Source: Achatina immaculata
Lineage: Eukaryota > Mollusca > Gastropoda > Stylommatophora > Achatinidae
Direction: 5' to 3'
NCBI GenBank assembly: GCA_009760885.1
Contig: CM019692.1
Location: 56,410,964 to 56,474,963 of the forward strand
DNA length: 64,000 nucleotides
Part shown: piece by piece, positions 21,038 through 31,699 of the stretch
Layout: each line of letters starts with the position of its first letter
Position numbering within the stretch: position 1 is the stretch's first letter
Translations under genes and position numbers: made by a program
The notes under the pieces: model-generated
The model's database searches: none
The model's input: only the letters and a program-made list of their open reading frames with translations
Told to the model about the DNA's origin: nothing

Positions 21038-22590
21038 GAGTTCATTCATTCATTCCTTTGCATGTCCCTTGCGGAACTTTGCCTCCCAAACAGCACTCCT
21101 GTAGGCCTCTCGGTTGTGAGCAAGATGGCCTGCTGCTGATGCATCCATTTCCAGATCATCAACGATGTCTTGCAGCCATCTTCGTTTCGGTCTTCCTCTT
21201 TTTCTTTTTCCCATTATGTATCCTTCCAATACGGTCTTCTCTAAATTATCATGACGTTTAATGTGTCCAAAATATTTAAGTTTTCTCTCTTTAATCCTCT
21301 TTACTAGCCAGCCTTCTTCAATATTAAGCTCTTGTAGTATAGATATATTTGTTCTTTTTTGTGCCCACGATATGTGGAGAACTCTTCTGTAGCATTTACA
21401 TTCAAAGGCATTTATGTGTTTCTCAGCTGTTTTGTTAAGTGTCCAGGTCTCACAGGCATATGTTGCGATGGGAAAGATGCATGCCCTTAAAAATCTTATT
21501 TTTGTGGTTCTGTCTGCTCCTCTCCACAGATTCTTTATTTGTTTTACTTTTTGAAGAGCAATAGATGTCCTCCTTTTAATTTCCCTCATTGTATCTCCAT
21601 TATTAGTTAGTAGTGATCCAAGATATTCAAAACTCTCCACTTCTTCCAGTTTTTCCTCATTGATACATATTTCAGTTGCCTTGTTTGTTTTGTCAGTTGT
21701 CATCACTTTAGTTTTCTTTGCATTAAGATAGAGGTTCTGCTCTTCGCTGTTCTTGCGGACTGACATAATTAGTTTTTCCATTCCTTCTTGTGTTGTGGAC
21801 AGCAATACTGTGTCATCAGCATATCTAATCTCTGGTATTTCATAACCTCCAATTGTTATGGCATCGTAATATTCTTTGTCTACATCTTCTCTAACATTCC
21901 TCATTATATTTTCAGTATACAAGTTAAATAAGTAGGGTGACAATATGCACCCCTGACGGACCCCTTGTTTTATGTCAAACCAAGTTGTTGTTTCACCATT
22001 TATTCTTACTGCTGCTTGTTGGTCTAGATACAGCAGTGATGTTAATTGTATCAAATGTGTTGGAAATCCCATTTTTTCCATTATTTCCCAAAGTTTCTGG
22101 TGTTGTACACAATCAAATGCCTTTGAGTAGTCTATAAAGGATAAATATAGATTCACATTAAACTCCCTGCATTTCTCTATTATTAATCTTAGATTGAATA
22201 TATGATCTCTTGATCCTCTTCCTTGCCTGAAGCCAGCTTGGACCATATTGACTTCTTCTTCTATTTTCTTTCGAAGTCTACCCATTATGATTTTTAACAG
22301 AATTTTACTGGCATGACTAATCAGGGCAACAGTTCTGTAGTTGGTGCATAATTTCAGGTTACCCTTTTTTGGCAGTGGTATGAATACAGTTCTTTTCCAT
22401 TCTTTTGGCCAAATACCTGAATGCCATATCTTTTTACATAGTGCATGATAGATTGTTGCACACTCCGATGAGTGCTTCAATGATATATCAATTCCCCGCC
22501 ACCTATAGTCTTCCGGCTCTGTTTTGTTTACTTCGTTCTGATGGCCATTGTTGTAGAGACGCATAGGCTTGTCACGTCCTGGATTCATTG
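21038..22590 (-). mobile_element. Family A retrotransposon, longest copy in the window
   Basis: Minus-strand element with an (ATTC)3 tail at the left edge (21040-21052 on the plus strand) followed by CATGTCCCTTGCGGAACT, the family A 3' end. The 5' side stops near 22590 without an endonuclease domain, so it is 5'-truncated. At least eight shorter copies share this 3' end across the window. I could not identify a TSD. Confidence 0.9.
21050..22588 (-). CDS. Family A reverse transcriptase (RTE-like), 512 codons
   Basis: LINE reverse transcriptase, the enzyme for target-primed reverse transcription. From the N-terminus: IPLPKKGNLKLCTNYRTVAL near residue 92, QAGFRQGRGSRDHIFNLR, FIDYSKAFDCVQHQKLWEIM (first catalytic Asp), GVRQGCILSPYLFNLY, then IRYADDTVLLSTT (YADD). 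After RT come FEYLGSLLTNNGDTMREIKR, YACETWTLNK, ILQELNIEEGWLVKRIKERK, FGHIKRHDN and GRPKRRWLQDIVDDLEMDA. The frame is continuous and the catalytic residues are present, so this copy has few lethal changes, but it lacks the endonuclease. The first Met is not a natural start. The truncation point, not a promoter, decides where the frame begins. Confidence 0.9.
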   Translation of the reverse strand: MNPGRDKPMRLYNNGHQNEVNKTEPEDYRWRGIDISLKHSSECATIYHALCKKIWHSGIWPKEWKRTVFIPLPKKGNLKLCTNYRTVALISHASKILLKIIMGRLRKKIEEEVNMVQAGFRQGRGSRDHIFNLRLIIEKCREFNVNLYLSFIDYSKAFDCVQHQKLWEIMEKMGFPTHLIQLTSLLYLDQQAAVRINGETTTWFDIKQGVRQGCILSPYLFNLYTENIMRNVREDVDKEYYDAITIGGYEIPEIRYADDTVLLSTTQEGMEKLIMSVRKNSEEQNLYLNAKKTKVMTTDKTNKATEICINEEKLEEVESFEYLGSLLTNNGDTMREIKRRTSIALQKVKQIKNLWRGADRTTKIRFLRACIFPIATYACETWTLNKTAEKHINAFECKCYRRVLHISWAQKRTNISILQELNIEEGWLVKRIKERKLKYFGHIKRHDNLEKTVLEGYIMGKRKRGRPKRRWLQDIVDDLEMDASAAGHLAHNREAYRSAVWEAKFRKGHAKE

Positions 22591-22889
22591 ACTACGCATC
22601 AGACTTTCCTCATTCCAGTCGGCGATCTCCGTGTCCCCATCTGTCCAACATCCTGACATTACGTTTTATTAAAATAACAATTACAACTTGTGTTGATTGC
22701 TACAGGTTTCCGGGCTGCAGAAGTAGGTCAGTTTTTGTGCAATCATATCTCTGTTCCAACTCCCACAAAGACTATGTAAAGTGTGTTCTTAACACAATTG
22801 TTCCCAGGAGAATTTTAATTATAATCCAGTTCTTCTTTGGAAGTTAATTTTACAGTGAGTCTGCAATTATCCCGCCCACCCATTGTCTT
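22591..22889. other. No gene recognised
   Basis: A short plus-strand frame without motif. Nothing else seen. Confidence 0.35.
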
Positions 22890-23010
22890 GAGAAGTACAG
22901 TTTCGGCCCTTTAAAATTATGATACTCTAAAAGGGGATGGGCCCCTCTGGGTCATGACATCTAAGGGTCTGTGAGTTGTTGATTATTAACAGCTTCACGA
23001 GGCCTGCTTG
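22890..23010 (+). repeat. Dispersed repeat Z, copy 2
   Basis: Shorter, diverged relative of 19725-19885 with the same ordered landmarks (GGGCCCCTCTGGGTCATGA, GTCTGTGAGTTGTTG, CTTCACGAGGCC). Confidence 0.65.
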
Positions 23011-23895
23011 TGCTATCTCCCTGTAACAGCTGGTGTTCTTTGCTGCCGATGCTGTGAAGGTGTTGAGTCATAACATCGTATCGGCGTGGGAGCAGGTTGT
23101 GGCAACTACGTTTTCAGTCCCGGAGTACAGCTAAAAAAAAGCAGGGCGGTGTGCAATACTTCTTTAGCAGACTCCACCACCATGGGGACTGTGGAGATCC
23201 CTGCCCTGCTAAGCCAGGCTAGACTTGTTCCTGGGGAGGGGGGGGGGTATCAGCGGAGAGGTGGGACAGGGTCTTTGATATGTGTCCCACATTATTTCCT
23301 CATATATACTCTGTCTGATCAGAGGCCACGTGAAAGAGCTCGCTCAGAAATAAATAACACGTGAAAAAAGAAAATAGTTACAAGAGAATAAAGAGCTGAG
23401 AAGTTCGTTCAGAGTATAGTTCCCGGTCCACACATGAACATACACGCTACACTCAGGCTAGAAAGGATGTCTGCCCTTGTTTCAAGGGAGGAATAGAGAG
23501 GAGGCACTCGAGGGTTTCCCCTGTTGTTCATTGTTTGGGGAAGTAGTTGTTTCAAACATAATAGTTGATCACTCAGGTAAAAGGCCGGGGGGGGGGGGGT
23601 GATGGTCAGAAAGGGCATCTTGAAGAATTCCTGGTGAGGACTCAGCTACATAAAGTCCAACATAATAAACAGTTTCACAGAAACGACAAGCCTCAATGTT
23701 TTTACTTCATGTGCTTCGCCGTATGTTCTTTTATGCTCGTGAACTGGTTCAGTGTTGTGTCACTGTAATTCATTTTTCTTACTATCTCAAGTTTTTTTTT
23801 TAAATTTTGATTTGTTTTTAACGCGAAAGCCTTACACGTTAAATCATTTTGTGGCTTGAATGTAAAACACAGGGATGGCCCAGGTAAGGTTAAAA
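23011..23895. other. No gene recognised
   Basis: Poly-G runs at about 23238-23248 and 23587-23600. Short frames without motif. Confidence 0.4.
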
Positions 23896-23902
23896 AAAAG
23901 TT

Positions 23903-25383
23903 TAAAAAAAAAGAAACGCAACATTACTGTAGTTGTAATGGACACCAAATTTCAAACTTGTATCAACATTTTATTTTACGGAATTAATGTTTCAATCTTG
24001 GCATGATGAAACGTTAAGACTTTAACAATGAAATGATGTTCATTAAATTTGGTTTAGACTTTTATTCTTTGCTACTGAGGCCTCCGTTTCAGTAAGGTGT
24101 ATGGCCTCCTCTGGCCTGTATCAGAGAACGACATCTCCTTGACATTGATCCGATTATCCGTTGGATCTGTTGTTGTTGTGGGATGGCTGGCCACTCTTCC
24201 CGCAGTGCAAGAGACAACTGTCGGAGATTGGTTGGGTCACGTCTCGCTGGCGGACTTGTCTGTTGAGTTCATCCCATAAGTGTTCTATTGTGTTCATGTG
24301 TGATGATTTGGATAGCCACGGAATAGTCTGGATGCTGTTGTCACCGAGGAACTGGGTGGTAAGTTGTGCCACATAAGGTCCAGCGTTATCCTGCTGAAAA
24401 ATCGACCCTGGTACAGCTAGAAGTGGAAGGACGTGAGAACGAAGAATTTCGGCGACGTATCGTTGGGCATTCAGACGTCCTTCAGATTGCACCAGGTCAC
24501 TTCTTCCCATGAAGTTGATCTCCTCCCACACCAGTACACCTCCACCACTATGTGGAGGAGCTTCATCCACGCAGTTCTGGGCCTAGCGCTCATGGACGTT
24601 GCAGTAAACTCTTCTCTGTCTATCGTGTCGCTGGAGCAGAAAGAATGATTAAACCAAACCCTTCTCCAATCATTCGCAACGGTCCATTGACGGTGTGGCC
24701 TACTGCAGTCGGTTCTGGCGATCCTGGTCCGTAAGAACAGGACCTCTGTAGGGCCTTCTAGCCCAAAGGCTAGCGTCGAGAAGGCGGTTCCTGACTGGTT
24801 GATCTGAAATTCGACGAGCTGCTGTCATTGACTGCACTGTTGAGGTCGCAGATGCAAATCGATTCCTGAGGTGACGCAGCCATATTGAAGTGGTCTTCAG
24901 CAGAAGTTGTGTGGGTCTTTAACTGCGCAGCCGGTATGCAAATGACCCAGTTTCTTGAAATCGTCTTCAAAGGCGACTAATGGTGCTTCTAACCACAATA
25001 AATTGTCTGGCCACCACATTTTGTGACTGTCCAGTCTGTAAACGTTCCATGATGATGAGTCGTTGTTCTGTAGTGAGATTAGCCATACTTGCGCAATGAA
25101 TTTTCACATGAAGTGATTCAAGGAGCATCAATCTTTTATAGGCATTCAATAACATGGTCACTGAGTTCTGTGAATCTGTCATGCGTTATTGTAAAAAAAA
25201 TGCTGTGGTGACTAATGTCGCTTTTCTGTGCTCATGAATCATCTGCTGAGTACAATTCAGGTCAGCAAGTGAAGCTGATGTCCAAGTGAACATTTCAGGA
25301 AATTTGCCCTTGTCTGATCAGCAAACTTCAGTTTTAGTAGCAAAATCGTATTTCTTGCGTTTCTTTTTTTTTTTTTTTTGAAC
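23903..25383 (-). mobile_element. Tc1-like DNA transposon, decayed
   Basis: About 1.5 kb between inverted ends. The left end is A-run plus AAGAAACGCAA (to 23921) and the right end is TTGCGTTTCTT plus T-run (from 25356). The transposase remnant lies between them on the minus strand. Length and layout fit Tc1. The outermost TIR bases and a TA footprint are blurred by the A/T runs. Confidence 0.8.
24154..25086 (-). pseudogene. Tc1-like transposase pseudogene
   Basis: Cut-and-paste transposase. It starts with MANLTTEQRLIIMERLQTGQ at 25086, a helix-turn-helix DNA-binding domain (VVARQF..V..STISRL). The middle is out of frame with stops. The catalytic part is readable from about 24570: GGGVLVWEEINFMGRSDLV, a QQDNAGPYVAQLTTQFL block with the second Asp, and SSHMNTIEHLWDEL with the final Glu. 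The usual S-P-D before this Glu has changed to S-S-H. Multiple frame breaks make it inactive. Confidence 0.85.
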
Positions 25384-26096
25384 AGTATATATTCCCAGTA
25401 TTACGCAAATATTAATGGGGGTTTGATTTTCAGGTCAGTGTCATCAATATTAACTGGGATTTCCCGCTGACTGGTTTTTATTATTAAATTAATAAATTGT
25501 AATTACCAAATTACCACAAAAAAGGTAAAAGTAATCCTGTTATGCCGTAGAGGCACATAGTAATATGGTGTTAGTGCAAACAAGTGTTAAATTATACTCA
25601 ACACATACACAATTTTATATTTGTTAATTTACACTTAATACACAAACAATAAGTGTATTTTACGTTTTTGAACTTACCATTAACACACACAATATGTGTT
25701 TTTACGTCTGTTAACTTATACTTAACACACAATATATGTATTTTTCGTTTGTTAATTTACACTTAACATACACAATATGTATATTTTAGAGTAATTTGAT
25801 TCTAGCAACTTTGTATAAAGTAAAAGAGGACACAGTATAAAGGGCACTGCTGTTTACTTTGGCATATGTAGAACTGCACATCACTGCAAAGTAAATGGTC
25901 AAAGTAACATAAAATCTTGGCTTGGAAAAAAAAGGTCTATTTATCTGAACATAGTCTATAACACAAAACGTGCATCAACAGATCTTTCCTAATCAAGTTC
26001 TCAGTGTACTGCCAAGTAAATTGAAGGAAAATAGTGGGACCAACAGCCAACAATGAATTTAATCAACAGCGTCACAAAAGAAAAAGCCCCCAGGAT
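25384..26096. other. Unassigned; short about 50-bp repeat at 25600-25790
   Basis: About four diverged units around AACTTA(A)CACTTAACACA(T)ACACAATATGT, AT-rich. No coding motif elsewhere in the stretch. Confidence 0.5.
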
Positions 26097-26235
26097 TCAC
26101 CCAGCCTCTAAAAATGGGTACCAGAGAAATCTGGGAAGGTAGATGCGGCCAGGTGTGATACTGACAACATCACACTTTCATGTGCCGATGGTCTTGGAAG
26201 TAACAGTAACAAAATAACAATAATACGGGCCTAAC
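26097..26235 (+). mobile_element. SINE-2, left part (interrupted)
   Basis: Contains CACCCAGCCTCTAAAAATGG, GTACCAGAGAAATCTGGGAA, GGCCAGG, CACACTTTCATGTGCCGATG and ends ACGGGCCTAAC at the insertion site of element D. The 3' remainder lies at 29198-29255. The tRNA-like head is missing or unrecognisable. Confidence 0.75.
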
Positions 26236-26508
26236 TAATAAAGACATAAAAACATACATACACGAATTAGTGAACGTACATGCAGGAAGACAAAATATAC
26301 CACAGGTCGCCTGAAGTCAAGAGAAGGTAAAATGTTAATGGGAAAAGAAGACATTGTGGACAGGTGGACAGAGTACCTAGGTGAGCTATATGGTGGAGGA
26401 AGATCAGAGTTAACACCAGATACTGAAAACTGTGATGAACCACCAATACTTGAAGATGAAATTATAGATGCCATCAAACACATGAAGAAAGGACTGGGCC
26501 TGATAATA

Positions 26509-27801
26509 TAGGGCCCGGCATAAAGCATAGCTGGATTTAACTGACGTAGTGCGCAAAAACTGAACACAGTGAACAAAAACATGACGTCAGAGACGAAGCA
26601 GACAAAAGGTTATTTTTAACAATGGGTTCTTGGCAAACACAGCATCGCGCGTTCACTGTTGAAACTTGTTTTAAAAATGGAGAATCCTCTATTACTGTAC
26701 AACGAAAGTTTCGTCGCCATTTTGAGTTGCATCCCCGTGATAATGTTTCCGATCGGAGAACAGTTTTGAGGTGGGTCAGAAAATTTAAGGAAACCGCTAA
26801 TTGCCCTAATAACAAGTCTACTGGTCATCCAAGAACTCAACAGACACCTGAACGAATTCAAGAAATCCGCAACACATTGCTTCGTAGCTCTCCGCGATCG
26901 GCTGTTAGGCACACTTTGGTACTTGGTAAGTTGGATCCCTCGCTACGTCGCATCATTCATAATCATCTGCATTTCCACCCTTACAAGTCGCAAGTCGTGC
27001 AGCAGCTGAATGATTTGGATAAAACTAACAGATTTGACTTTGTTACAGATTTTCTAGCATGCATTGAAGAAAATCCCAATTTGCTCAGTAACCTCATAAT
27101 GTCCGATGAAGAACATTTTGAGTTGTCAGGAAGTGTGAACAAGTAGAATTGCAGACACTGGTCAGCTGAAAATCCATAATTACTGCATGAGAAACCGCTC
27201 CATAATGAACGAGTAACAGTGTAGTGTGGAGTTGCATCATTCGGCGTTATTGGCCCATATTTTTTTGAAGACGAAGAGAGCATCCTCCTACTGTTAATAG
27301 CGATCACTATATGCAGAGTTGGCCAATAGTATTAAGAGACTAATATGGGTTCAACAAGATGGAGCAACTGCCCTCACAGCCCGTCAGTCCACGGCTATGC
27401 TGCGACAAGCATTTCCAAATCGTCTTATTTCCAGATTTGGAAATCATTGGCCGGCAAGGTCACCGGATTTATCGACCGCAGACTTCTTTTTGTGGGGGTA
27501 CCTCAAGAGTACGGTGTATGCTAGTCGACCACAGTCAGTTGCAGACCTAAATGATCGAATCCGACACTGCATTCAAAATATCCCTTTGAACATGTTAAAT
27601 GGTGTTATGCAGGAATTTTCCAGACGCCTGGCTGAATGTATCAAATGTAATGGCCGTCATCTAACCGGCGTAATTTTCAAACCCTAAATATGATTGTCAG
27701 TAATAATAAAAATACCCACTTTCACTTTTTACCAAAAATATGTATGCTCTTAATTTATTTTCCATTTTAAAAATCGAGCTGTGCTTTATTGTCGAACCCT
27801 G
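26509..27801 (+). mobile_element. Mariner/IS630-type DNA transposon nested in family D
   Basis: 1.29 kb flanked by TA (26507-26508 and 27802-27803). The ends form inverted repeats of about 30 bp: TAGGGCCCGGCATAAAGCAT on the left and, inverted, CAGGGTTCGACAATAAAGCA on the right. Size and TA target are typical of Tc1/mariner. Family D coding sequence resumes directly on the other side. Confidence 0.9.
26622..27687 (+). pseudogene. Mariner/IS630-like transposase pseudogene
   Basis: Starts MGSWQTQHRAFTVETCFKNG, with a paired helix-turn-helix N-terminus (VLRWVRKFKETANC, then GHPRTQQTPERIQEIR). MSDEEHFELSG carries the first catalytic Asp. A TAG at about 27145 and further stops interrupt the middle, where ENP..LHEKPLHNERVTV and GPYFFEDE remain visible. 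From 27319 the frame reads VQQDGATALTARQS (second Asp) and SPDLSTADFFLWGYLKSTVY (third acidic residue). By my count about 40 residues separate the second Asp from the Asp of TADFF, longer than classical mariner DD34D. Not functional here. Confidence 0.88.
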
Positions 27802-29197
27802 TATAACAATAGAAGAAACAGAGGCGCTAGAGAAAATGGGAATAAAAATAATAACCAAGTTACTGAATGACATTTACAACACTGGTTATATGACTTACTT
27901 AAAATCACGTTTATAGCACTACCAAAGAAACCAGGCGCAAAGGAATGTGAATATCACAGCACTATCAGCCTCTCATGTCACATAACAAAGCTATTTCCGA
28001 GAATTATTATGAGAAGAACAAGAAAAAAGATGATAAAATGGTAATAGCAGATGAGCAGTTTGGATTTGTTGAAGGAAAGGGAACACACAATGTCATTTAT
28101 GCTTTGCAAACACTAACAGAAAGAGCTTTAGAAGTACAGAAAGATCTCTACTTATGCTTCATTGATTACACCAATGCATTCGACGAGGTGAAACATAATG
28201 AAATTATTAAAATGCACGAAGACATCAGTATAGACGGAAAAGACCTGAGGATTGTAAAACATCTATACTGGCAGCTAGAAGCAGCGAAACAACTGGAAAA
28301 TATCAACCAATAAAACAAGGGGTGCGACAAGAATGTGTACTATATCCGGACATTTTATTTTCTCTGTACAGCAAGAATATTCTAAGAACAATCATTACAA
28401 AACCCGGTGTAAAAGTCAGAGGATACAATATTAACAACCTTCGGTATGCTGACGACACAGTACTGATAGCCGAGAACCAACATGACCTGCAAAAATCTCT
28501 TGGACAAAGTCCGTTAAAGGAAATTAACAGAAAGGCATTACTTTAAACATAAAAAAGACACAGACTATGGTTATATCTAAGAAACAGAATCCACTAAAAT
28601 GCAAAATAAAATTAAACGGAACTATTCTAAAGCAGGTACAGAAATCTGTATACCTTGGAGCAATATTAACTTCAGATGGGAAATGTAGAACAGAAATACG
28701 GAACAGAATAGACCAAGCAAAGACTGCATTTCAGAGAATGAGAAACATATTAACCAGCACATTCTTATCAATGAATGTTAGAAAACGAGTCCTAAAATAG
28801 GCAGATTTGCACAAAAATCATTGGAAGCAGCAGAAATGTGGTTTATTAGAAGAATGTTGCGAATTCCCTGGACACCAAAAATAACTAATGAAGAATGTAT
28901 GAGAAGAGCTGGAGAGACAAAAAAACCTTGTCAAAAAGATAAGAGAAAGACAATATACTTTCATAGGACATGCACTGAGAAGAGAGAGTATTGAAAATAT
29001 TATAACAACAGGAAAACTAAAGGGAAGAAGAACCAGGGGAAGACCGAGAGAAATGATACTGGACAGTCTGACGGGATGGTATGGGAGGAGATCACCAACT
29101 GAGCTAATGGCCTGCATGAAGGATCGGGTACTCTGGAAAAGCATAATAGCCAACGCCAGTCGGCACAGCACATGATGATGATGACGACGGGCCTAAC

Positions 29198-29260
29198 GCC
29201 ATAATATGTCCTACTGGCATTGAAACAGGGATGTTACCTTTTACCTTACAGTACGAATGT
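29198..29260 (+). mobile_element. SINE-2, right part
   Basis: 3' end of the SINE interrupted at 26235, with GGCATTGAAACAGGGATGTT and a TTACC-type tail. The order matches the 42.65-42.69 kb copy (GGCATGGAAACGGAGATTT). Confidence 0.7.
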
Positions 29261-29609
29261 TCTTTTAAAAATTATTGACTTAAGAATGTGAAGACAAAGG
29301 TAATAGCCGCAGAAGATTGTAAACAATGAAAAGCATTTAAAAATACAACGAACAGAAGAAAAAATCAACAAGAAATGAAATATAAATTGTGAAACCTATT
29401 TAAATAACATCACGTAATTTTCGTATCACCCGTCCTTCCTTCCTGGCCGTCTTTGTGTGGACATAGGCAGCATCAAAGGATGTCCATTAATTTTTTTGTC
29501 CTGGTATGTTTCTTCTATCCGTGTCCTGGTGTAGTTGTAAAGTAAGGGGAAACAGTTTTGTAGGATTTTACCTCGAAAAAATCGTAGACAAATTACTTTT
29601 GTGAGACAT
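29261..29609. other. No gene recognised
   Basis: AT-rich; no motif or repeat match. Confidence 0.35.
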
Positions 29610-29740
29610 GAGAGAAAAAAAAAATCACAAGAGAATTACCTGGGATTCGAACCACGGACTCCAGTAGGACGAGCAGCCGTCTAGCCACGAGAGAACGGCG
29701 TACCAACGAACTACACTATCCTGCACCTCAGGTGTAGTTG
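29610..29740 (-). repeat. tRNA-like SINE head (third type)
   Basis: On the minus strand a perfect B box (GTGGTTCGAATCCCAGG) is followed by an AT-rich region and a T-run. Upstream is an A-box-like TAGTTCGTTGG at the usual distance, with a longer insert than a normal tRNA. No partner copy exists in this window, so SINE identity is an inference. A decayed tRNA gene is the alternative. Confidence 0.5.
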
Positions 29741-30116
29741 ATCCTTTTTTTTTACATCACTTCTTCATGACTCCTTTGCCAGGTGTTTCTGTGTCTTCCT
29801 TGTTTCCTCTTTCCCTTGAGATTCTGGATGAGAGCATGTCTGGTTATAGTTATGGTATGTTTTTCAACCGTATGTCTCCAAAATCTATACCAGTTTCAGC
29901 TCTTGCTAAGTTACATAGTTCTCTCTGTTTATACCTTGTTTCTAATGCTAATTTATCTGGTAGTCGTTCTATTTAAGTATTTAATCCTTCTAAGATACAC
30001 ACAAGAATGAGCATGGAATACGTGAGATTTCATGTACGGCACTGCCGTCTGCACGGACATAAATGGCGCTAGCTCAGAGGCGCCACGATTCAAATATTGT
30101 CAATGCTACTCTTCAG
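29741..30116. other. No gene recognised
   Basis: Two overlapping short plus-strand frames at 29767-30010 are hydrophobic but match no family I know. Confidence 0.35.
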
Positions 30117-30860
30117 TCAGTCATTTGCATGTTCCGAGCGAGACTTTGCCTCCCTAACAGCTCTCTTGAAGGCTTCTCCCTTGTAAGCAAGATGCCCTGC
30201 TTCTGATGTATCCATTTGTAGATTATCAACGATATCTTGCAGCCATCTTTACCTTTATCTTCCTCTTTTCCTTTTTCATATTATATACCCTTCAAAAAAC
30301 GGTCTGCTCTAGATTATCATGATGTATAATGTGTTCAAATAAGTTATCTTTGTTTAATCCTCTTTACTAGCCAGCTTTCTTCAATATTAAGTTCTTGTAG
30401 TATGGATATATTTGTTATATTCTGTGTCCGTGATATTTGAAGAACTCTTCTGTAACATTTACACTCAAAGGCATTTATATGTTTGTCAGCTGTTTTGTTA
30501 AGTGTCCAGGTCTCACAGGCATATGTTGCGATGGGAAAGATGCATGCCCTTAAAAATCTTATTTTTGTAGTTCTGTCTGTTCCTCTCCAGATTCTTTGGT
30601 TGTTTTACTTCCTGAAGAGCGATAGATGTCCTCCGTTTTATTTGTTAAAATGACCCATTGACCATCAAAGCTTCCATTGTGGAGAAATGCTATCTACCTT
30701 CACATTTCCAGGCTATATTGTACATTTCTTTGTCCATTTCCTGATGCTATCCCGCAGTAGTTGTTCATTTTCACGTTCATAATTTTGTCGCCAGTATTCC
30801 CTCATTGTATATCCATTATCATTTAGTAATGATCCAGGATATTCAAAACTCTCCACCTCT
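30117..30860 (-). mobile_element. Family A retrotransposon with a small internal insertion
   Basis: Minus-strand family A 3' end (tail CAGTCAGTCATTTGCATG on the plus strand). Around 30645-30800 about 150 bp of sequence absent from other copies interrupts the region encoding SFEYLGSLL..N. Family A resumes with CCCTCATTGTAT. It ends at a (CA)n tract at about 30878-30902. Diverged and non-coding. Confidence 0.8.
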
Positions 30861-31202
30861 CTCAGTTTTTCATCATTTACACACACACACATACACACAC
30901 ATATATGTCACTCTTATGTGGGTTAAGTAAAGGCCAGTCCTGGTACGGGCCCCCAGTTCATTCCCTTGTACTAGCTCTGCAGTGTGGTTAAGACGGCCCT
31001 GGTGTACTACACAAAGACAACAAAACAAGATCGAAGATAAACAGAAATATATTGATCTGTGCTGGAGGGGACGGTATTGAACTGAACGTAAAAAAAAACA
31101 CTCATCACTGTTACGTTTAATTTAACAGAGGCAGGTTTGTACGGCGCTGTCAGTAGAGGTCTGTTTGTGTAGGTCACAACTGTTTGTGAGTTCTAATAAC
31201 TG

Positions 31203-31258
<56 letters not shown>

Positions 31259-31540
31259 TTGAATTATTTTTGTTCCGATCTGATTAATGTTTATTTTCCT
31301 ATGGAAATAACTGCGTTTGTTTTTGCTTCCTTCCTGTTTATTTACTTTTTTTCTTTTTTTTTTTGGGGGGGGGGAGTTCCTTGCCACACAGACGTATTGT
31401 CTGCACTCTAACGGTCTAATTTTCATTTATATACAGTGTTTTAAGAAAATAAAACGGTACATTTGTAATTCAAATGTTCCTTTCCAATAGGGACATCTTT
31501 GCGTGTTATAGTGCCATAATAATATATATGTTATATCTCA
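30861..31540. repeat. (CA)n, (GA)n and poly-G tracts; otherwise unassigned
   Basis: (CA)n at 30878-30902, a clean (GA)n at about 31205-31254, and a T-run plus G-run at 31348-31375. The (GA)n is not attached to a recognisable family B 3' end. No gene. Confidence 0.7.
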
Positions 31541-31699
31541 GGGTGTTCCTTAAATAACTGTACATTACCCAGTATCGATTCCAGTATCGTAGTGATATCT
31601 TAATGTCTGCGGTATCTAGCCAAATCTACCTGCCGTTCCTGGAGTAGCCGATTAAGCGTGCTGATTAAAAAATAGTACGTATTACAAGCTAATCAGACA

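Larger units (their letters stand above)
26236..29186 (+). mobile_element. Family D RTE-like retrotransposon, interrupted by a mariner-like element
   Basis: 5'-truncated LINE inserted in SINE-2, with TSD ACGGGCCTAAC at 26225-26235 and 29187-29197 and an (ATG)n 3' tail. Broken frames read DEIIDAIKHMKKGLG before the transposon. After it come LPKKPGAKECEYHSTISL, LYLCFIDYTNAFDEVKHNEI, a damaged GVRQECVLYP (consensus G-C-x-L-S-P lost), LRYADDTVLIAENQHDLQ, YLGAILTSDGKCRTEI and a C-terminal SIIANASRHST. YADD is present but stops and shifts occur about every few hundred bases. The RT protein is a pseudogene. Confidence 0.9.

Noticed and set aside
31205..31254. A (GA)n tract as another family B tail
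   Set aside because: No GGTTCAGAG junction or family B sequence on either side, so I do not attribute it to the LINE.
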